DNA of 64,000 nucleotides, from positions 186,001 to 250,000 of the forward strand of contig NZ_JANUGX010000002.1 in NCBI RefSeq assembly GCF_024753245.1. Reading direction: 5' to 3'. Numbering within the stretch: the stretch's first letter is position 1; every line of letters starts with the position of its first letter. The position numbers were made by a program, and so were the translations under genes. Positions 1 through 8,297 of this stretch are shown one piece after another. The notes beneath the pieces are model-generated. The model was not told the origin of the DNA. It worked only from the letters and a program-made list of their open reading frames with translations, and searched no databases. Source of the stretch: Massilia norwichensis (lineage in GTDB: Bacteria; Pseudomonadota; Gammaproteobacteria; Burkholderiales; Burkholderiaceae_D).

Positions 1-1344
1 GTCGTACTCGAACATCGGGAAGTCGATGACCCACAGCGGTGCCCAGCGGTCGTCGAACAGGCCGGCCTTCTTGCCGAATTCCGAGTGGCCGATCTTCACG
101 CGCAGCGCGCCCATGGCGTCGTTGACGACCTTGGCTTTATCGGCACCGAAGAAGATCAGGTCGCCGTCTTCTGCACCGGTCAGTTCCAGGATCTGGGTGA
201 GAACTTCGTCCGAGATGTTCTTCACGATCGGCGACTGCAGGCCATCGCGGCCCTTGGCCTTCTCGTTGACCTTGATGTAGGCCAGGCCCTTGGCGCCGTA
301 GATGCCGACGAACTGGGTGTAGGCGTCGATTTCCGAACGCGGCATCGAACCGCCCTGCGGCACGCGCAGGCCGACCACGCGGCCGTTCGGCAGGTTGGCG
401 GCCGAGTTGAACACCTTGAACTCGACGGTCTTCATCAGTTCGGTCAGTTCGGTGAACTGCAGCTTGACGCGCATGTCCGGCTTGTCCGAACCGTAGGAGC
501 CCATGGCGGTGGCGAAGTCCATCACCGGGAACGGGTTCGGCAGGTCGATGCCGGCGGCGTTCTTGAAGACGACGCGCATCATGTCTTCGAACAGGTCACG
601 GATTTCCTGCTCGGTCAGGAACGAGGTTTCGCAGTCGATCTGGGTGAATTCCGGCTGGCGGTCGGCGCGCAGGTCTTCGTCGCGGAAGCACTTGGTGATC
701 TGGTAGTAACGGTCGAAGTTGGCGACCATCAGCAGCTGCTTGAACAGCTGCGGCGACTGCGGCAGCGCGAAGAAGTTGCCCGGGTTGACGCGCGACGGGA
801 CCAGGTAGTCGCGCGCGCCTTCCGGGGTCGACTTGGTCAGCATCGGGGTTTCGATGTCGATGAAGCCCAGGTTGTCCAGGTACTTGCGCACTTCCATCGA
901 GACCTTGTAGCGCAGGCGCAGGTTGTGCTGCATCTGCTGGCGGCGCAGGTCGAGCACGCGGTGCGTCAGGCGGGTGGTTTCCGACAGGTTGTCGTCGTCC
1001 AGCTGGAACGGCACCGGGACCGAGGCGTTCAGCACTTCGAGGCCGGTGGTGTTGATTTCGATCTTGCCCGACTTCAGGTTGGCGTTGGCGGTGCCCTCCA
1101 GGCGGTTCACGACGGTGCCGGTGATGCGCAGGCAGTACTCGTTGCGCACGTGCTCGGCGGCCTTGAAGACTTCCGCATTGTCGGGGTGGCAGACGACCTG
1201 CACCAGGCCTTCACGGTCGCGCAGGTCGATGAAGATCACGCCACCGTGGTCGCGGCGACGGTGCACCCAGCCGCACAGGCTGACGGTTTGGCCCAGCAGC
1301 TCTTCGGTCACGAGGCCGCAGTAGTTGGTACGCATGGAGGACAT
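1..1344 (-). CDS. aspS: Aspartyl-tRNA synthetase, 3'-truncated by window edge
   Basis: Class II aminoacyl-tRNA synthetase that charges tRNA(Asp), and tRNA(Asn) in non-discriminating versions, in the cytoplasm. 448 codons are visible of a family length near 590-600; the C-terminal part lies beyond position 1. The N-terminal anticodon-binding OB-fold is seen in [15 protein letters not shown] and [19 protein letters not shown]. Class II motif 2 follows in [20 protein letters not shown], then the bacterial GAD insertion domain. The start at 1344 gives [10 protein letters not shown]; an in-frame ATG at 1335 is an alternative and neither has a strong ribosome-binding site. It is the last gene of a minus-strand run after the zinc-ribbon and DUF502 genes, 20 nt downstream of the latter. 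Confidence 0.97.
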   Translation of the reverse strand, partial: MSSMRTNYCGLVTEELLGQTVSLCGWVHRRRDHGGVIFIDLRDREGLVQVVCHPDNAEVFKAAEHVRNEYCLRITGTVVNRLEGTANANLKSGKIEINTTGLEVLNASVPVPFQLDDDNLSETTRLTHRVLDLRRQQMQHNLRLRYKVSMEVRKYLDNLGFIDIETPMLTKSTPEGARDYLVPSRVNPGNFFALPQSPQLFKQLLMVANFDRYYQITKCFRDEDLRADRQPEFTQIDCETSFLTEQEIRDLFEDMMRVVFKNAAGIDLPNPFPVMDFATAMGSYGSDKPDMRVKLQFTELTELMKTVEFKVFNSAANLPNGRVVGLRVPQGGSMPRSEIDAYTQFVGIYGAKGLAYIKVNEKAKGRDGLQSPIVKNISDEVLTQILELTGAEDGDLIFFGADKAKVVNDAMGALRVKIGHSEFGKKAGLFDDRWAPLWVIDFPMFEYD

Positions 1345-1364
1345 AGTTTTTCGATCCAGGTTGG

Positions 1365-2000
1365 TTATTCGGTGCCTGCTGCCAGGCGTTTAATCTCTTG
1401 TAAATCCTTGACGGCGTCTTCGGCCGGTGCCGGCGCCACGACGCCCATCGACACGATGTACTTCAGGGCGGCGTCGACCGTCATGTCCAGTTCCACCACC
1501 CGGCTGCGTTCCATCATCAGGAAGAAGCCGGAGGTCGGATTCGGGGTGGTCGGCACGTACACGCTCACGTAGTCGCCCACCAGGTGATTCTTCACGTCGC
1601 CGCCCGGCACGCCGGTCAGGAAGGCGATCGTGTACGAGTTCTCGTGCGGGTACGGGATCAGCACGGCCTTGCGAAAGGCGTTGCCCGAGGACGAGAACAG
1701 GGTGTCGGACACCTGCTTGACGCTGCCGTAGATCGAGTTCACGACCGGAATGCGGTTCAGCAGGCGTTCCCACAGGCGCACGAACCATTTGCCGACCAGG
1801 TTATTGGTCAGCACGCCGGTCAGGAACACGATCGCCAGCGTGATGATCGCACCCAGGCCGGGGATGTAGGTGCGCGGTTGCCACTCGCTGGGGACCAGCA
1901 CCAGCGACTGGTCCAGCGTGCTGATCACGAAGTTCAGCACCCAGGCGGTAATCGCCAGGGGGACCAGAACCAGCGCGCCGGTGATGAAATATTTACGCAT
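1365..2000 (-). CDS. DUF502 family membrane protein
   Basis: A 211-residue protein of the DUF502 family, whose biochemical function is not established. The N-terminus is a hydrophobic segment ([20 protein letters not shown], about residues 5-24) and a second one lies near residues 50-70 ([16 protein letters not shown]). The soluble remainder carries the family-typical [17 protein letters not shown] and FLTGVPGG stretches. It sits between the FmdB-type zinc-ribbon gene (18 nt upstream) and aspS (20 nt downstream) on the same strand, an arrangement common in Burkholderiales. The spacing implies co-transcription with aspS. Confidence 0.88.
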   Translation of the reverse strand: MRKYFITGALVLVPLAITAWVLNFVISTLDQSLVLVPSEWQPRTYIPGLGAIITLAIVFLTGVLTNNLVGKWFVRLWERLLNRIPVVNSIYGSVKQVSDTLFSSSGNAFRKAVLIPYPHENSYTIAFLTGVPGGDVKNHLVGDYVSVYVPTTPNPTSGFFLMMERSRVVELDMTVDAALKYIVSMGVVAPAPAEDAVKDLQEIKRLAAGTE

Positions 2001-2018
2001 TCGGTGTCCGCAAAGGGG

Positions 2019-2330
2019 TCAGGTGCTGCTGTCGCCCGGCGTCGAGGCCGGTGCCGGCGCTGGCGCGGCACTGGCGGTGCTGTCGCCGCCGGCGCTGCTG
2101 CTTGCGCCGCTGTCGGTCGACGGCGCCGTGCCGGTCGCCGGGGCATTGCCACCGCGGAAGTCAGTCACGTACCAGCCGGTACCCTTGAGCTGGAAACCGG
2201 CAGCCGTGACCTGCTTCTTGAACGATGACTTGCCGCACGACGGGCACACGGTCAGAACCGGATCCGAAATCTTTTGCAGTACATCCTTGGCAAAACCGCA
2301 TTCATCGCAGCGGTAGGCGTAAATCGGCAT
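2019..2330 (-). CDS. FmdB-family zinc-ribbon protein
   Basis: Small 103-residue protein beginning MPIYAYRCDECGF, the signature start of the FmdB/CxxC_CxxC_SSSS putative regulatory zinc-ribbon family. The zinc ligands are CDEC near residues 8-11 and CPSCG near residues 34-38. After about residue 60 the sequence is low-complexity Ala/Pro/Ser/Thr and probably disordered. The start at 2330 is chosen because the family always begins MPxYxYxC and a CGGAG ribosome-binding site lies 8 nt upstream; an in-frame GTG/ATG 15 nt further upstream is unlikely. It is the first gene of the run leading to DUF502 and aspS. The exact role is unknown. Confidence 0.88.
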   Translation of the reverse strand: MPIYAYRCDECGFAKDVLQKISDPVLTVCPSCGKSSFKKQVTAAGFQLKGTGWYVTDFRGGNAPATGTAPSTDSGASSSAGGDSTASAAPAPAPASTPGDSST

Positions 2331-2363
2331 CTGAATACTCCGCAAAAATCATCAAAACCCTGA

Positions 2364-2369
2364 ATTATA
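2364..2369 (-). promoter_or_regulatory. Probable -10 element of the fmdB-DUF502-aspS operon
   Basis: On the minus strand this reads TATAAT, a perfect sigma-70 -10 hexamer, about 33 nt upstream of the FmdB start codon. The -35 region is poor (GGCAAA at 17-bp spacing), so only the -10 box is claimed. Confidence 0.45.
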
Positions 2370-2600
2370 AAGCTTTTGCGGGAGGATTTGCCCTTTGGCG
2401 CACTGCCTGGGCAGGATAGACACCCTTACAACTTGCTGCAAATAGGCAACAGTGTTGTTTTTCTTCAGCACAATGGATGTGCTGGGTTTGCCGAACATCA
2501 ACATACCTGTTTAAATAGCACACCTTAGTTGCTAAGAAACAGAAGTTTGCGCGACCGGCTCCGCCGCCGCCGCTAAGCCATACAAGAACGACTTCAAATC

Positions 2601-2625
2601 AAGGGCCCTGCGCGGGCCCTTTTTC
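2601..2625 (+). terminator. Rho-independent terminator (plus strand)
   Basis: Perfect 8-bp stem AAGGGCCC/GGGCCCTT (2601-2608 with 2614-2621), a 5-nt loop, then a run of T on the plus strand. No plus-strand gene ends upstream of it. Confidence 0.75.
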
Positions 2626-2644
2626 TTTTGGCGGCGGCCGGCGC

Positions 2645-3385
2645 TTACAGGGTCAGCCCGCCCGACACTTCGAGCGTGGCGCCGTTCACGTAGCTGGCAT
2701 CGGCGGACAGCAGGAAGGCCACGCACGAAGCGACCTCCTCCGGCCGGCCCATGCGGCCCTGCGGCACCGCCTTGACCATCTCGTCGATCAGGTGCTGCGG
2801 GATGTCCTTGACGATGGCGGTGCCGACGAAGCCCGGACATACGGCATTGCAGCGCACGCCCTTGCGGCCCAGTTCGCGCGCCCAGGTCTTGGTCATGCCG
2901 AGCACGCCCGCCTTCGCCGCCGCATAGTTGGTCTGCCCGAAGTTGCCGCTCAGGCCGACGATCGACGAGATGTTCACGATCGCCCCGCCGCTCCCGATCA
3001 GCGCCTCCACCGCCGCGCGCCCGCAGTTGAACACGCCCTTCAGGTTGACGTCGATGACGGCGTCCCACTGGGCTTCGCTCATCTTGCGCAACTGCGCGTC
3101 GGCGACGATGCCGGCATTGTTGACCAGGCCATCCAGGCGCCCGAAGTGCGCCAGCGTGGCGTCGAGTGCCGCCTGCACGCTGGCCATGCTGGAGACGTCG
3201 ACCACGCAGCCCAGCACATCGGCCTGCGCCTCCGCGCGCAGGCGCGCCACCGCGGCGTCGACCGCCTCGGCGCGCAAGTCCCATACCGCGACGCGGGCAC
3301 CATCCGCCGCGCAGCGTTCGGCGATCGCCAGGCCGATACCCTGGGCGCCGCCGGTGACCACGACCACCTTGCCATGTAAATCCAT
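2645..3385 (-). CDS. SDR-family 3-oxoacyl-ACP/acetoacetyl-CoA reductase-like oxidoreductase
   Basis: A 246-residue classical short-chain dehydrogenase/reductase using NAD(P)H. The Rossmann motif VTGGAQGIGLA is at residues 9-19, NNAGI near 85, the catalytic Ser in SSIVG near 138 and YAAAK (Tyr and Lys) near 151-155. The C-terminal VNGATLEVSGGLTL is FabG/PhaB-like. Catalysis of 3-oxoacyl reduction is inferred from family resemblance; the substrate is not certain. The start at 3385 is supported by a GAGGAA ribosome-binding site. It is divergent from a TetR regulator with 82 bp between them, so that regulator may control it. Confidence 0.88.
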   Translation of the reverse strand: MDLHGKVVVVTGGAQGIGLAIAERCAADGARVAVWDLRAEAVDAAVARLRAEAQADVLGCVVDVSSMASVQAALDATLAHFGRLDGLVNNAGIVADAQLRKMSEAQWDAVIDVNLKGVFNCGRAAVEALIGSGGAIVNISSIVGLSGNFGQTNYAAAKAGVLGMTKTWARELGRKGVRCNAVCPGFVGTAIVKDIPQHLIDEMVKAVPQGRMGRPEEVASCVAFLLSADASYVNGATLEVSGGLTL

Positions 3386-3467
3386 GCGTATTCCTCGCTT
3401 TCCATCGATGTAATCCGGACAGGATACTCCGTTGTAGAATTGCGCGTCCCCATCAACTCCAGAGCCG

Positions 3468-4190
3468 ATGACGCGCACCACCGAATCCAGCTCCCCTGCC
3501 GGCAATGCGCGCAAGGCCAGGTCGGTCGGCCGCCGTCCCCGGATCGAGGGCGGCAGCGAAACCTCGCCGGTCATCCTCGACGCCGCCGAAAAGCTGTTCG
3601 CCCTTCACGGCTTCCACGGCGTGACGGTGCGCGCCGTCGCCGTCGAATGCGGGGTCGATTCGGCCCTGGTCCACTATTATTTCGGCACCAAGCAGGCGCT
3701 GTTCGACGCCGTGTTCGCGCGCCGCGCAGCCACGATCAACCAGGACCGCCTGGACGCGATGCTGCGCTACGAAGAGGAATTCGGCGACAACATGACCGTC
3801 GAAGGCGTCGCCTCGGCCTTCCTGATGCCGCTGCTCGACCGGGCCCGCCACAACGACCCCGGCTGGAAGCATTATTTCGCCCTGCTCGGCCTGGTCAACA
3901 ACGCGCGCGGCTGGGGCACGGACACCATGACCAGCAACTTCGACCCGGTGGTGCGCCGCTTCATCGGCCTGCTGCAGCGGGTGCTGCCGCAGGCCGCCAC
4001 CGAAGACCTGTTCTACAGCTACCACTTCCTGACCGGCGCCCTGTGCCTGACCCTGAGCGATACCGGCCGCCTGGACCAGCTGTCGGAAGGCAGCGCCAGC
4101 TCCGCCGACATGGCGGCGATCGCGCCGCGGATGATTGCTTACTGTGCCGCCGGTTTCAGGGCGGTGTGCCGGCCGCGCCGGCCCGCGTAA
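3468..4190 (+). CDS. TetR/AcrR-family transcriptional regulator
   Basis: A 240-residue repressor-type regulator. After a basic N-terminal extension, residues about 30-80 form the TetR helix-turn-helix (ILDAAEKLFALHGFHGVTVR, then VDSALVHYYFGTKQALFDAV). The rest is a helical ligand-binding/dimerisation domain with no obvious ligand signature. It diverges from the SDR gene, the usual layout for a TetR protein controlling its neighbour. Its last 35 nt overlap the 3' end of the convergent permease gene, so read-through transcripts would be mutually antisense. Confidence 0.9.
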   Translation: MTRTTESSSPAGNARKARSVGRRPRIEGGSETSPVILDAAEKLFALHGFHGVTVRAVAVECGVDSALVHYYFGTKQALFDAVFARRAATINQDRLDAMLRYEEEFGDNMTVEGVASAFLMPLLDRARHNDPGWKHYFALLGLVNNARGWGTDTMTSNFDPVVRRFIGLLQRVLPQAATEDLFYSYHFLTGALCLTLSDTGRLDQLSEGSASSADMAAIAPRMIAYCAAGFRAVCRPRRPA

Positions 4191-5172
4191 CGGTTCCGGC
4201 GTCCCCAGCGCTCTGGCGCGATGCCACGAAGGCGCCGATCTCGCCCACCACGCCGCGGCGGAACAGCAGCACGCAGGCGACGAACACCAGGCCGGTCACG
4301 ATGCCCACCGATTCGCCCAGGGTCGAGAACCATTCGATGTGGGTGGCTTCGGCCAGCCAGGTGCCGAGGTCGCCGAGACGGTTTTCCAGCGAGACGATCA
4401 GGAAGGCGCCGACGATCGGCCCCACCAGCGTGCCCATGCCGCCCACCAGGGTCATCAGGATCACCAGGCCGGACATGGTCCAGTGCACGTCGGTGAGGGT
4501 TTCGAAGCTCAGCACCAGGGTCTTGGTGGCGCCCGCCAGGCCGGCCAGCGCGGCGGACAGTACGAAGGCCAGCAGCTTGTAGCGGTCGACGTCGTAGCCC
4601 AGCGAGATCGCGCGCGGCTCGTTTTCCTTGATCGCCTTGAGCACCTGGCCGAAAGGCGAGTGGATGGTGCGCACGATCAGCGCGAAGCCGCCCACGAAGA
4701 TCGCCAGCACCACGTAGTACAGGGTCAGGTCGTTGGACAGGTCCAGGCCGAACAGGCTGCCGCGCGGGACGCCCTGCAGGCCATCCTCGCCGTGCGTGAA
4801 CGGCGCGCGCAGCGCCGCGAAATACACCATCTGCGCCAGCGCCAGCGTGATCATCGAAAAATAGATGCCCTGGCGCCGGATCGCAAGTAGCCCCATCACC
4901 AGCCCCAGCACGCCGGCTGCCAGCACGGCGAGCAGGATCCCGAGCGGCACCGGCAAGCCCAGCGTCGTCAAGGCATAACCGGCCACGTAGCCGCCAGTGC
5001 CGAGGAAGGCCGCATGGCCGAAGGACAGCAGCCCCGTATAGCCGATCAAGAGGTTGAAGGCGCAGGCGAACAGACCGAAGCACAGGAGCTTCATCAGGAA
5101 CACCGGGTAGGCGAACATGGGCGCGGCCAGCGCGATGGCCAAGGCCACCATGCATAAGATTTTCTTATTCAT
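4156..5172 (-). CDS. livM: Branched-chain amino-acid ABC transporter permease (LivM type)
   Basis: A 338-residue inner-membrane permease of the hydrophobic-amino-acid uptake (HAAT) family. The N-terminus is a run of hydrophobic segments followed by the LivM signature NLLIGYTGLLSFGHAAFLGT near residues 40-60. KENEPRAISLGYDVDRYKLLAF (about 200-220) is the cytoplasmic loop that contacts the ATPases. It is the last gene of a livG-livF-livH-livM run on the minus strand, 82 nt after livH. The 3' end overlaps the convergent TetR gene by 35 nt. The transported compound cannot be told from sequence; the family moves branched-chain amino acids, urea or aromatic amides. Confidence 0.9.
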   Translation of the reverse strand: MNKKILCMVALAIALAAPMFAYPVFLMKLLCFGLFACAFNLLIGYTGLLSFGHAAFLGTGGYVAGYALTTLGLPVPLGILLAVLAAGVLGLVMGLLAIRRQGIYFSMITLALAQMVYFAALRAPFTHGEDGLQGVPRGSLFGLDLSNDLTLYYVVLAIFVGGFALIVRTIHSPFGQVLKAIKENEPRAISLGYDVDRYKLLAFVLSAALAGLAGATKTLVLSFETLTDVHWTMSGLVILMTLVGGMGTLVGPIVGAFLIVSLENRLGDLGTWLAEATHIEWFSTLGESVGIVTGLVFVACVLLFRRGVVGEIGAFVASRQSAGDAGTVTRAGAAGTPP

Positions 5173-5254
5173 ATATCCTCTCTTAAGTGGCCTCGAAAAC
5201 CGTAGCGAGCATCGCAGGCCAACAATGCAACGCGCAGTAGGTTTGCGAGGTCTC

Positions 5255-6139
5255 TTACTTCTCCTTGCCGAACAGGCCGGCCGGGCGCAGCAGCAGCACG
5301 ATCACCATCACCACGAACACCACGACTTCCGACCCCTCCGGATAAAACACCCGGGTCAGCCCTTCGATCACGCCCAGACCGAGGCCGGTCAGGATGGAGC
5401 CGAGGATCGAGCCCATCCCGCCGATCACCACCACCGCGAACACGACGATGATCAGGTTCGATCCCATCAGCGGCGTGACGTTGATGACGGGCGCCGCCAG
5501 CACGCCGGCCAGGCCGGCCAGCGCGACGCCGAAGCCGTAGGTCAGCATCACCATCATCGGCACGTTGACGCCGAAGGCTTCGACCAGTTTCGGGTTCTCG
5601 GTGCCGGCGCGCAGGTAGGCGCCGAGTCGCGTCTTCTCGATCACGAACCAGGTGCCGAGGCAGACCACGATCGAAGCCGCGACCACCCAGGCGCGGTAGT
5701 TCGGCAGGATCATGAAGCCCAGGTTGGTGGCGCCGGCAAGCTGTTCGGGCACGTCGAGGGTCTGGCCGGACACGCCGTAGAAGGAGCGGAACAGGCCTTC
5801 CAGCAGCAGGGTCAGGCCGAAGGTCAGCAGCAGGCCGTACAGGTGATCGAGCTTGTACAGCCAGCGCAGCATGGTGCGTTCGATCACGATGCCGAGCAGG
5901 CCCACCAACAGCGGCGCCAACACCAGCATCATCCAGTAATTCAGGCCGAACTGGGTCACGCCGATGTAGGCCAGGAAGGCGCCGACCATGTACAACGCCC
6001 CATGCGAGAAGTTGATCACGTTGAGCAGGCCGAAGATCACGGCCAGGCCCAGCGACAGCATCGCGTAGAAGGAACCGTTCACCAGGCCGAGCAGCAGTTG
6101 GCTCATCAATGCCTGCAGGGGCACGCCGAGGATCTCCAT
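5255..6139 (-). CDS. livH: Branched-chain amino-acid ABC transporter permease (LivH type)
   Basis: A 294-residue inner-membrane permease, partner of the LivM-type protein. The LivH signature is clear: LLGLVNGSFYAMLSLGLAVI near residues 17-36, then NVINFSHGALYMVGAF and IERTMLRWLY. About eight hydrophobic segments are seen. The start is either ATG 6139 or GTG 6142; GGGGGT just upstream gives ATG the better spacing. It overlaps the livF stop codon, so translational coupling is likely. Confidence 0.9.
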   Translation of the reverse strand: MEILGVPLQALMSQLLLGLVNGSFYAMLSLGLAVIFGLLNVINFSHGALYMVGAFLAYIGVTQFGLNYWMMLVLAPLLVGLLGIVIERTMLRWLYKLDHLYGLLLTFGLTLLLEGLFRSFYGVSGQTLDVPEQLAGATNLGFMILPNYRAWVVAASIVVCLGTWFVIEKTRLGAYLRAGTENPKLVEAFGVNVPMMVMLTYGFGVALAGLAGVLAAPVINVTPLMGSNLIIVVFAVVVIGGMGSILGSILTGLGLGVIEGLTRVFYPEGSEVVVFVVMVIVLLLRPAGLFGKEK

Positions 6140-6855
6140 CACACCCCCAGCAGTTCGGTGAGCGCCGGCATCCTGGCTTCCAGGTCGGCCGCGGCGATGG
6201 TGTCGGCGATTTGCCCATGCTCGATCACGTAGAAGCGGTCCGCCAGCGGCGCCGCGAAGCGGAAGTTCTGCTCGACCATCACGATGGTATAGCCTTTCTC
6301 CTTGAGGGTGAGGATCATGCGCGCCAGCGCCTGCACGATGACGGGCGCCAGGCCTTCCGAGATCTCGTCCAGCAGCAGCAGGCGGGCGCCGGTGCGCAGG
6401 ATGCGCGCCACCGCCAGCATCTGCTGCTCGCCGCCGGACAGGCGCGTACCCTGGCTGTGGCGGCGCTCCAGCAGGTTCGGGAACATCGCGTAGATCTCGT
6501 CGAGCGACATGCCCTTGCCTGCATCCAGCACGGGCGGCAGCAGCAGGTTTTCCTCGGTCGACAGCGAAGCGAAGATGCCGCGCTCCTCCGGGCAGTAGCC
6601 GATGCCGAGGTGGGCGATCCTGTGGGTCGGCAGGCCGATCGCCTCGACGCCGTGGATCCTGATCGAGCCGCTGCGGCGCCCGGTCAGGCCCATGACGGCG
6701 CGCAGGAGCGTGGTGCGGCCGGCGCCGTTGCGGCCCAGCAGGGCCACCACCTCGCCCGGCTGCACGCTCAGGCTGATGCCGTGCAGGACGTGCGATTCGC
6801 CATACCAGGCCTGCAGGTTGGCGATCTCGAGTGCGGCGCTCATTGCAGGGCTCAT
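6139..6855 (-). CDS. livF: Branched-chain amino-acid ABC transporter ATP-binding protein (LivF type), Walker A Lys replaced by Arg
   Basis: A 238-residue ABC ATPase of the HAAT family. The P-loop reads GRNGAGRTT (about residues 41-49) where the consensus has GKT: the lysine is arginine, read directly from codon CGC. The signature LSGGEQQMLAVARIL, Walker B LLLLDEISEGLAP and the switch His region (TIVMVEQN) are normal. The protein is LivF-like by length and by the PxxLxVxENLLLP-type segment. ATG 6855 overlaps the livG stop (ATGA) with GGGAG upstream. The substitution may lower ATPase activity or be tolerated; it lies in one of two paired ATPases, and LivG has a normal lysine. Confidence 0.9.
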   Translation of the reverse strand: MSPAMSAALEIANLQAWYGESHVLHGISLSVQPGEVVALLGRNGAGRTTLLRAVMGLTGRRSGSIRIHGVEAIGLPTHRIAHLGIGYCPEERGIFASLSTEENLLLPPVLDAGKGMSLDEIYAMFPNLLERRHSQGTRLSGGEQQMLAVARILRTGARLLLLDEISEGLAPVIVQALARMILTLKEKGYTIVMVEQNFRFAAPLADRFYVIEHGQIADTIAAADLEARMPALTELLGV

Positions 6856-7601
6856 TGCGGCGCTCCCATATAGGCTTCCATCACCTGCGGGTCCTTCGAG
6901 ACCTCGGCGTAGCTGCCCTCGGCCAGCACCGCGCCGCGCTGCAGCACCGAGATGCGGTCGCAGATGCCGGATACCACGCTCATGTTGTGCTCCACCATCA
7001 GGATCGTGCGCCCGCTCGACACCTTCTTGATCAGCGCCGTCACGCGGTGCACGTCCTCGTGGCCCATGCCCTGGGTCGGCTCGTCCAGCAGCATCAGCTC
7101 CGGCTCCATCGCCAGCGTCGCGGCGATCTCCAATGCGCGCTTGCGGCCGTAGGGCAGGCTGGCGGTGACCTGGTCGGCAAAACCGGCCAGGTCGACCTCT
7201 TCCAGCAGCTGCATCGCGCGGCCGTTCAACACGTCCAGCGAGCGCTCGCTGCGCCAGAAGTGGAAGCTGGTGCCGAGCGTACGCTGCAGGCCGATGCGCA
7301 CGTTCTGCAGCACGGTCAGGTGCGGAAAGACCGCCGAGATCTGGAAGGAGCGGATGATGCCCATGCGCGCGATCTGCGCCGGCGCCGCCGCCGTGATGTC
7401 GCGGCCATTGAACAGGATCTGGCCGGATGTCGGGGTGAGGAATTTGGTGAGCAGGTTGAAGCAGGTGGTCTTCCCTGCCCCGTTCGGCCCGATCAGCGCG
7501 TGGATATGTCCACGCTCGATATTCAGATCGACGCCGCCGACCGCCGTAAAGCCTTTGAAGGCCTTGGTGAGCTTGCGTGTTTCGAGTATGACGTCCGCCA
7601 C
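6852..7601 (-). CDS. livG: Branched-chain amino-acid ABC transporter ATP-binding protein (LivG type)
   Basis: A 249-residue ABC ATPase with a canonical Walker [10 protein letters not shown] (about residues 37-45), Walker B LMLLDEPTQGMG and switch His in TILMVEHNM. The signature is LPYGRKRALEIA, a variant of the LSYGQQR motif usual in LivG. The long helical insert after the Q-loop (LGTSFHFWRSE region) is typical of LivG. It is the first gene of the four-gene importer run and overlaps livF by 4 nt. No periplasmic binding protein gene adjoins, so the substrate specificity is not encoded here. Confidence 0.92.
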   Translation of the reverse strand: MADVILETRKLTKAFKGFTAVGGVDLNIERGHIHALIGPNGAGKTTCFNLLTKFLTPTSGQILFNGRDITAAAPAQIARMGIIRSFQISAVFPHLTVLQNVRIGLQRTLGTSFHFWRSERSLDVLNGRAMQLLEEVDLAGFADQVTASLPYGRKRALEIAATLAMEPELMLLDEPTQGMGHEDVHRVTALIKKVSSGRTILMVEHNMSVVSGICDRISVLQRGAVLAEGSYAEVSKDPQVMEAYMGAPQ

Positions 7602-7675
7602 TCGCGCCTCCGTTTTATCACCTGCCGGTGCATTATTTTTTCAATCATACACGGCGGGATTTAACGGAACAATCA

Positions 7676-8293
7676 TTAGCGGCGGCGCCAGATCATCCAG
7701 CGCTCCTTCTCAAGGAATACCGGGATCGAATCGGTCACCGCCTCGTCGGCGATGCAATCGAAATGCGGCGCCAGCAGCGCATCGAGCTGGGCGCGGGCGA
7801 TGCCGAACGGCGGCCCCTTCGGCACATCGTCGAAGAAGAAATAGCCAGCCAGCAGGCCGCCCGGTGCCAGCAGGCGCGCCCAGCGCGCGGCCACCTCGGG
7901 CCAGCGCGCCCGCGGCAGCGCGCACAGGAAAGCCTGTTCGTAGACCAGGTCGAGCGGCCTGGATGGGACGTAATCGAAGAAGTCGGCCTGCACGATATGG
8001 CCGGCGTGCGGTCCCGCCAGCGCCTTGGCGCGCGCCACCGCGACCGGCGAAAAATCGATGGCGGTGGCGTCCCAGCCGGCATCCAGCATCAGCGCCAGTT
8101 CGTAGGCCGAGCCGCAACCCGGCAGCAAGACAGCCGGGGGCCGTCCTGCGGTCGACAAGAGCGCCGGGGCATTCGCCACGAAGGCCCGCAGCGCGGCCGA
8201 CGCGCCGCCCCGGTCCCAGGGCGTGAATTGCCTGTCGAAGCGTTCGTCCCAGAACGTCGGCGTCAGCGGATCGCGGCTGGCAAAGTCCGGCAT
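7676..8293 (-). CDS. TPMT-family class I SAM-dependent methyltransferase
   Basis: A 205-residue soluble methyltransferase of the thiopurine S-methyltransferase family. It has the family opening FWDERFDRQFTPWDRGG, SAM motif I as VLLPGCGSAYELALML (about residues 55-70), an acidic post-I residue in ATAIDFSPVAV, and YEQAFLCALPRARW near 118. Bacterial members methylate thiols or selenium/tellurium compounds; the substrate here is not known. It lies 4 nt downstream of ubiB on the same strand, so co-transcription is likely, but no role in quinone synthesis is implied by the motifs. Confidence 0.85.
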   Translation of the reverse strand: MPDFASRDPLTPTFWDERFDRQFTPWDRGGASAALRAFVANAPALLSTAGRPPAVLLPGCGSAYELALMLDAGWDATAIDFSPVAVARAKALAGPHAGHIVQADFFDYVPSRPLDLVYEQAFLCALPRARWPEVAARWARLLAPGGLLAGYFFFDDVPKGPPFGIARAQLDALLAPHFDCIADEAVTDSIPVFLEKERWMIWRRR

Positions 8294-8297
8294 GGCG

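Larger units (their letters stand above)
2331..2644. other. Intergenic region with no recognised gene
   Basis: 314 bp between the zinc-ribbon gene and the SDR gene. It holds the operon -10 box above, a small hairpin at 2467-2485 (CAGCAC/GTGCTG), and a strong plus-oriented terminator at 2601-2625. No protein was recognised. The plus-strand terminator without a plus-strand gene suggests an unannotated short transcript (see findings). Confidence 0.5.

Noticed and set aside
2473-2514. Possible 13-residue peptide (MDVLGLPNINIPV)
   Set aside because: No ribosome-binding site and no supporting context; chance is sufficient explanation.
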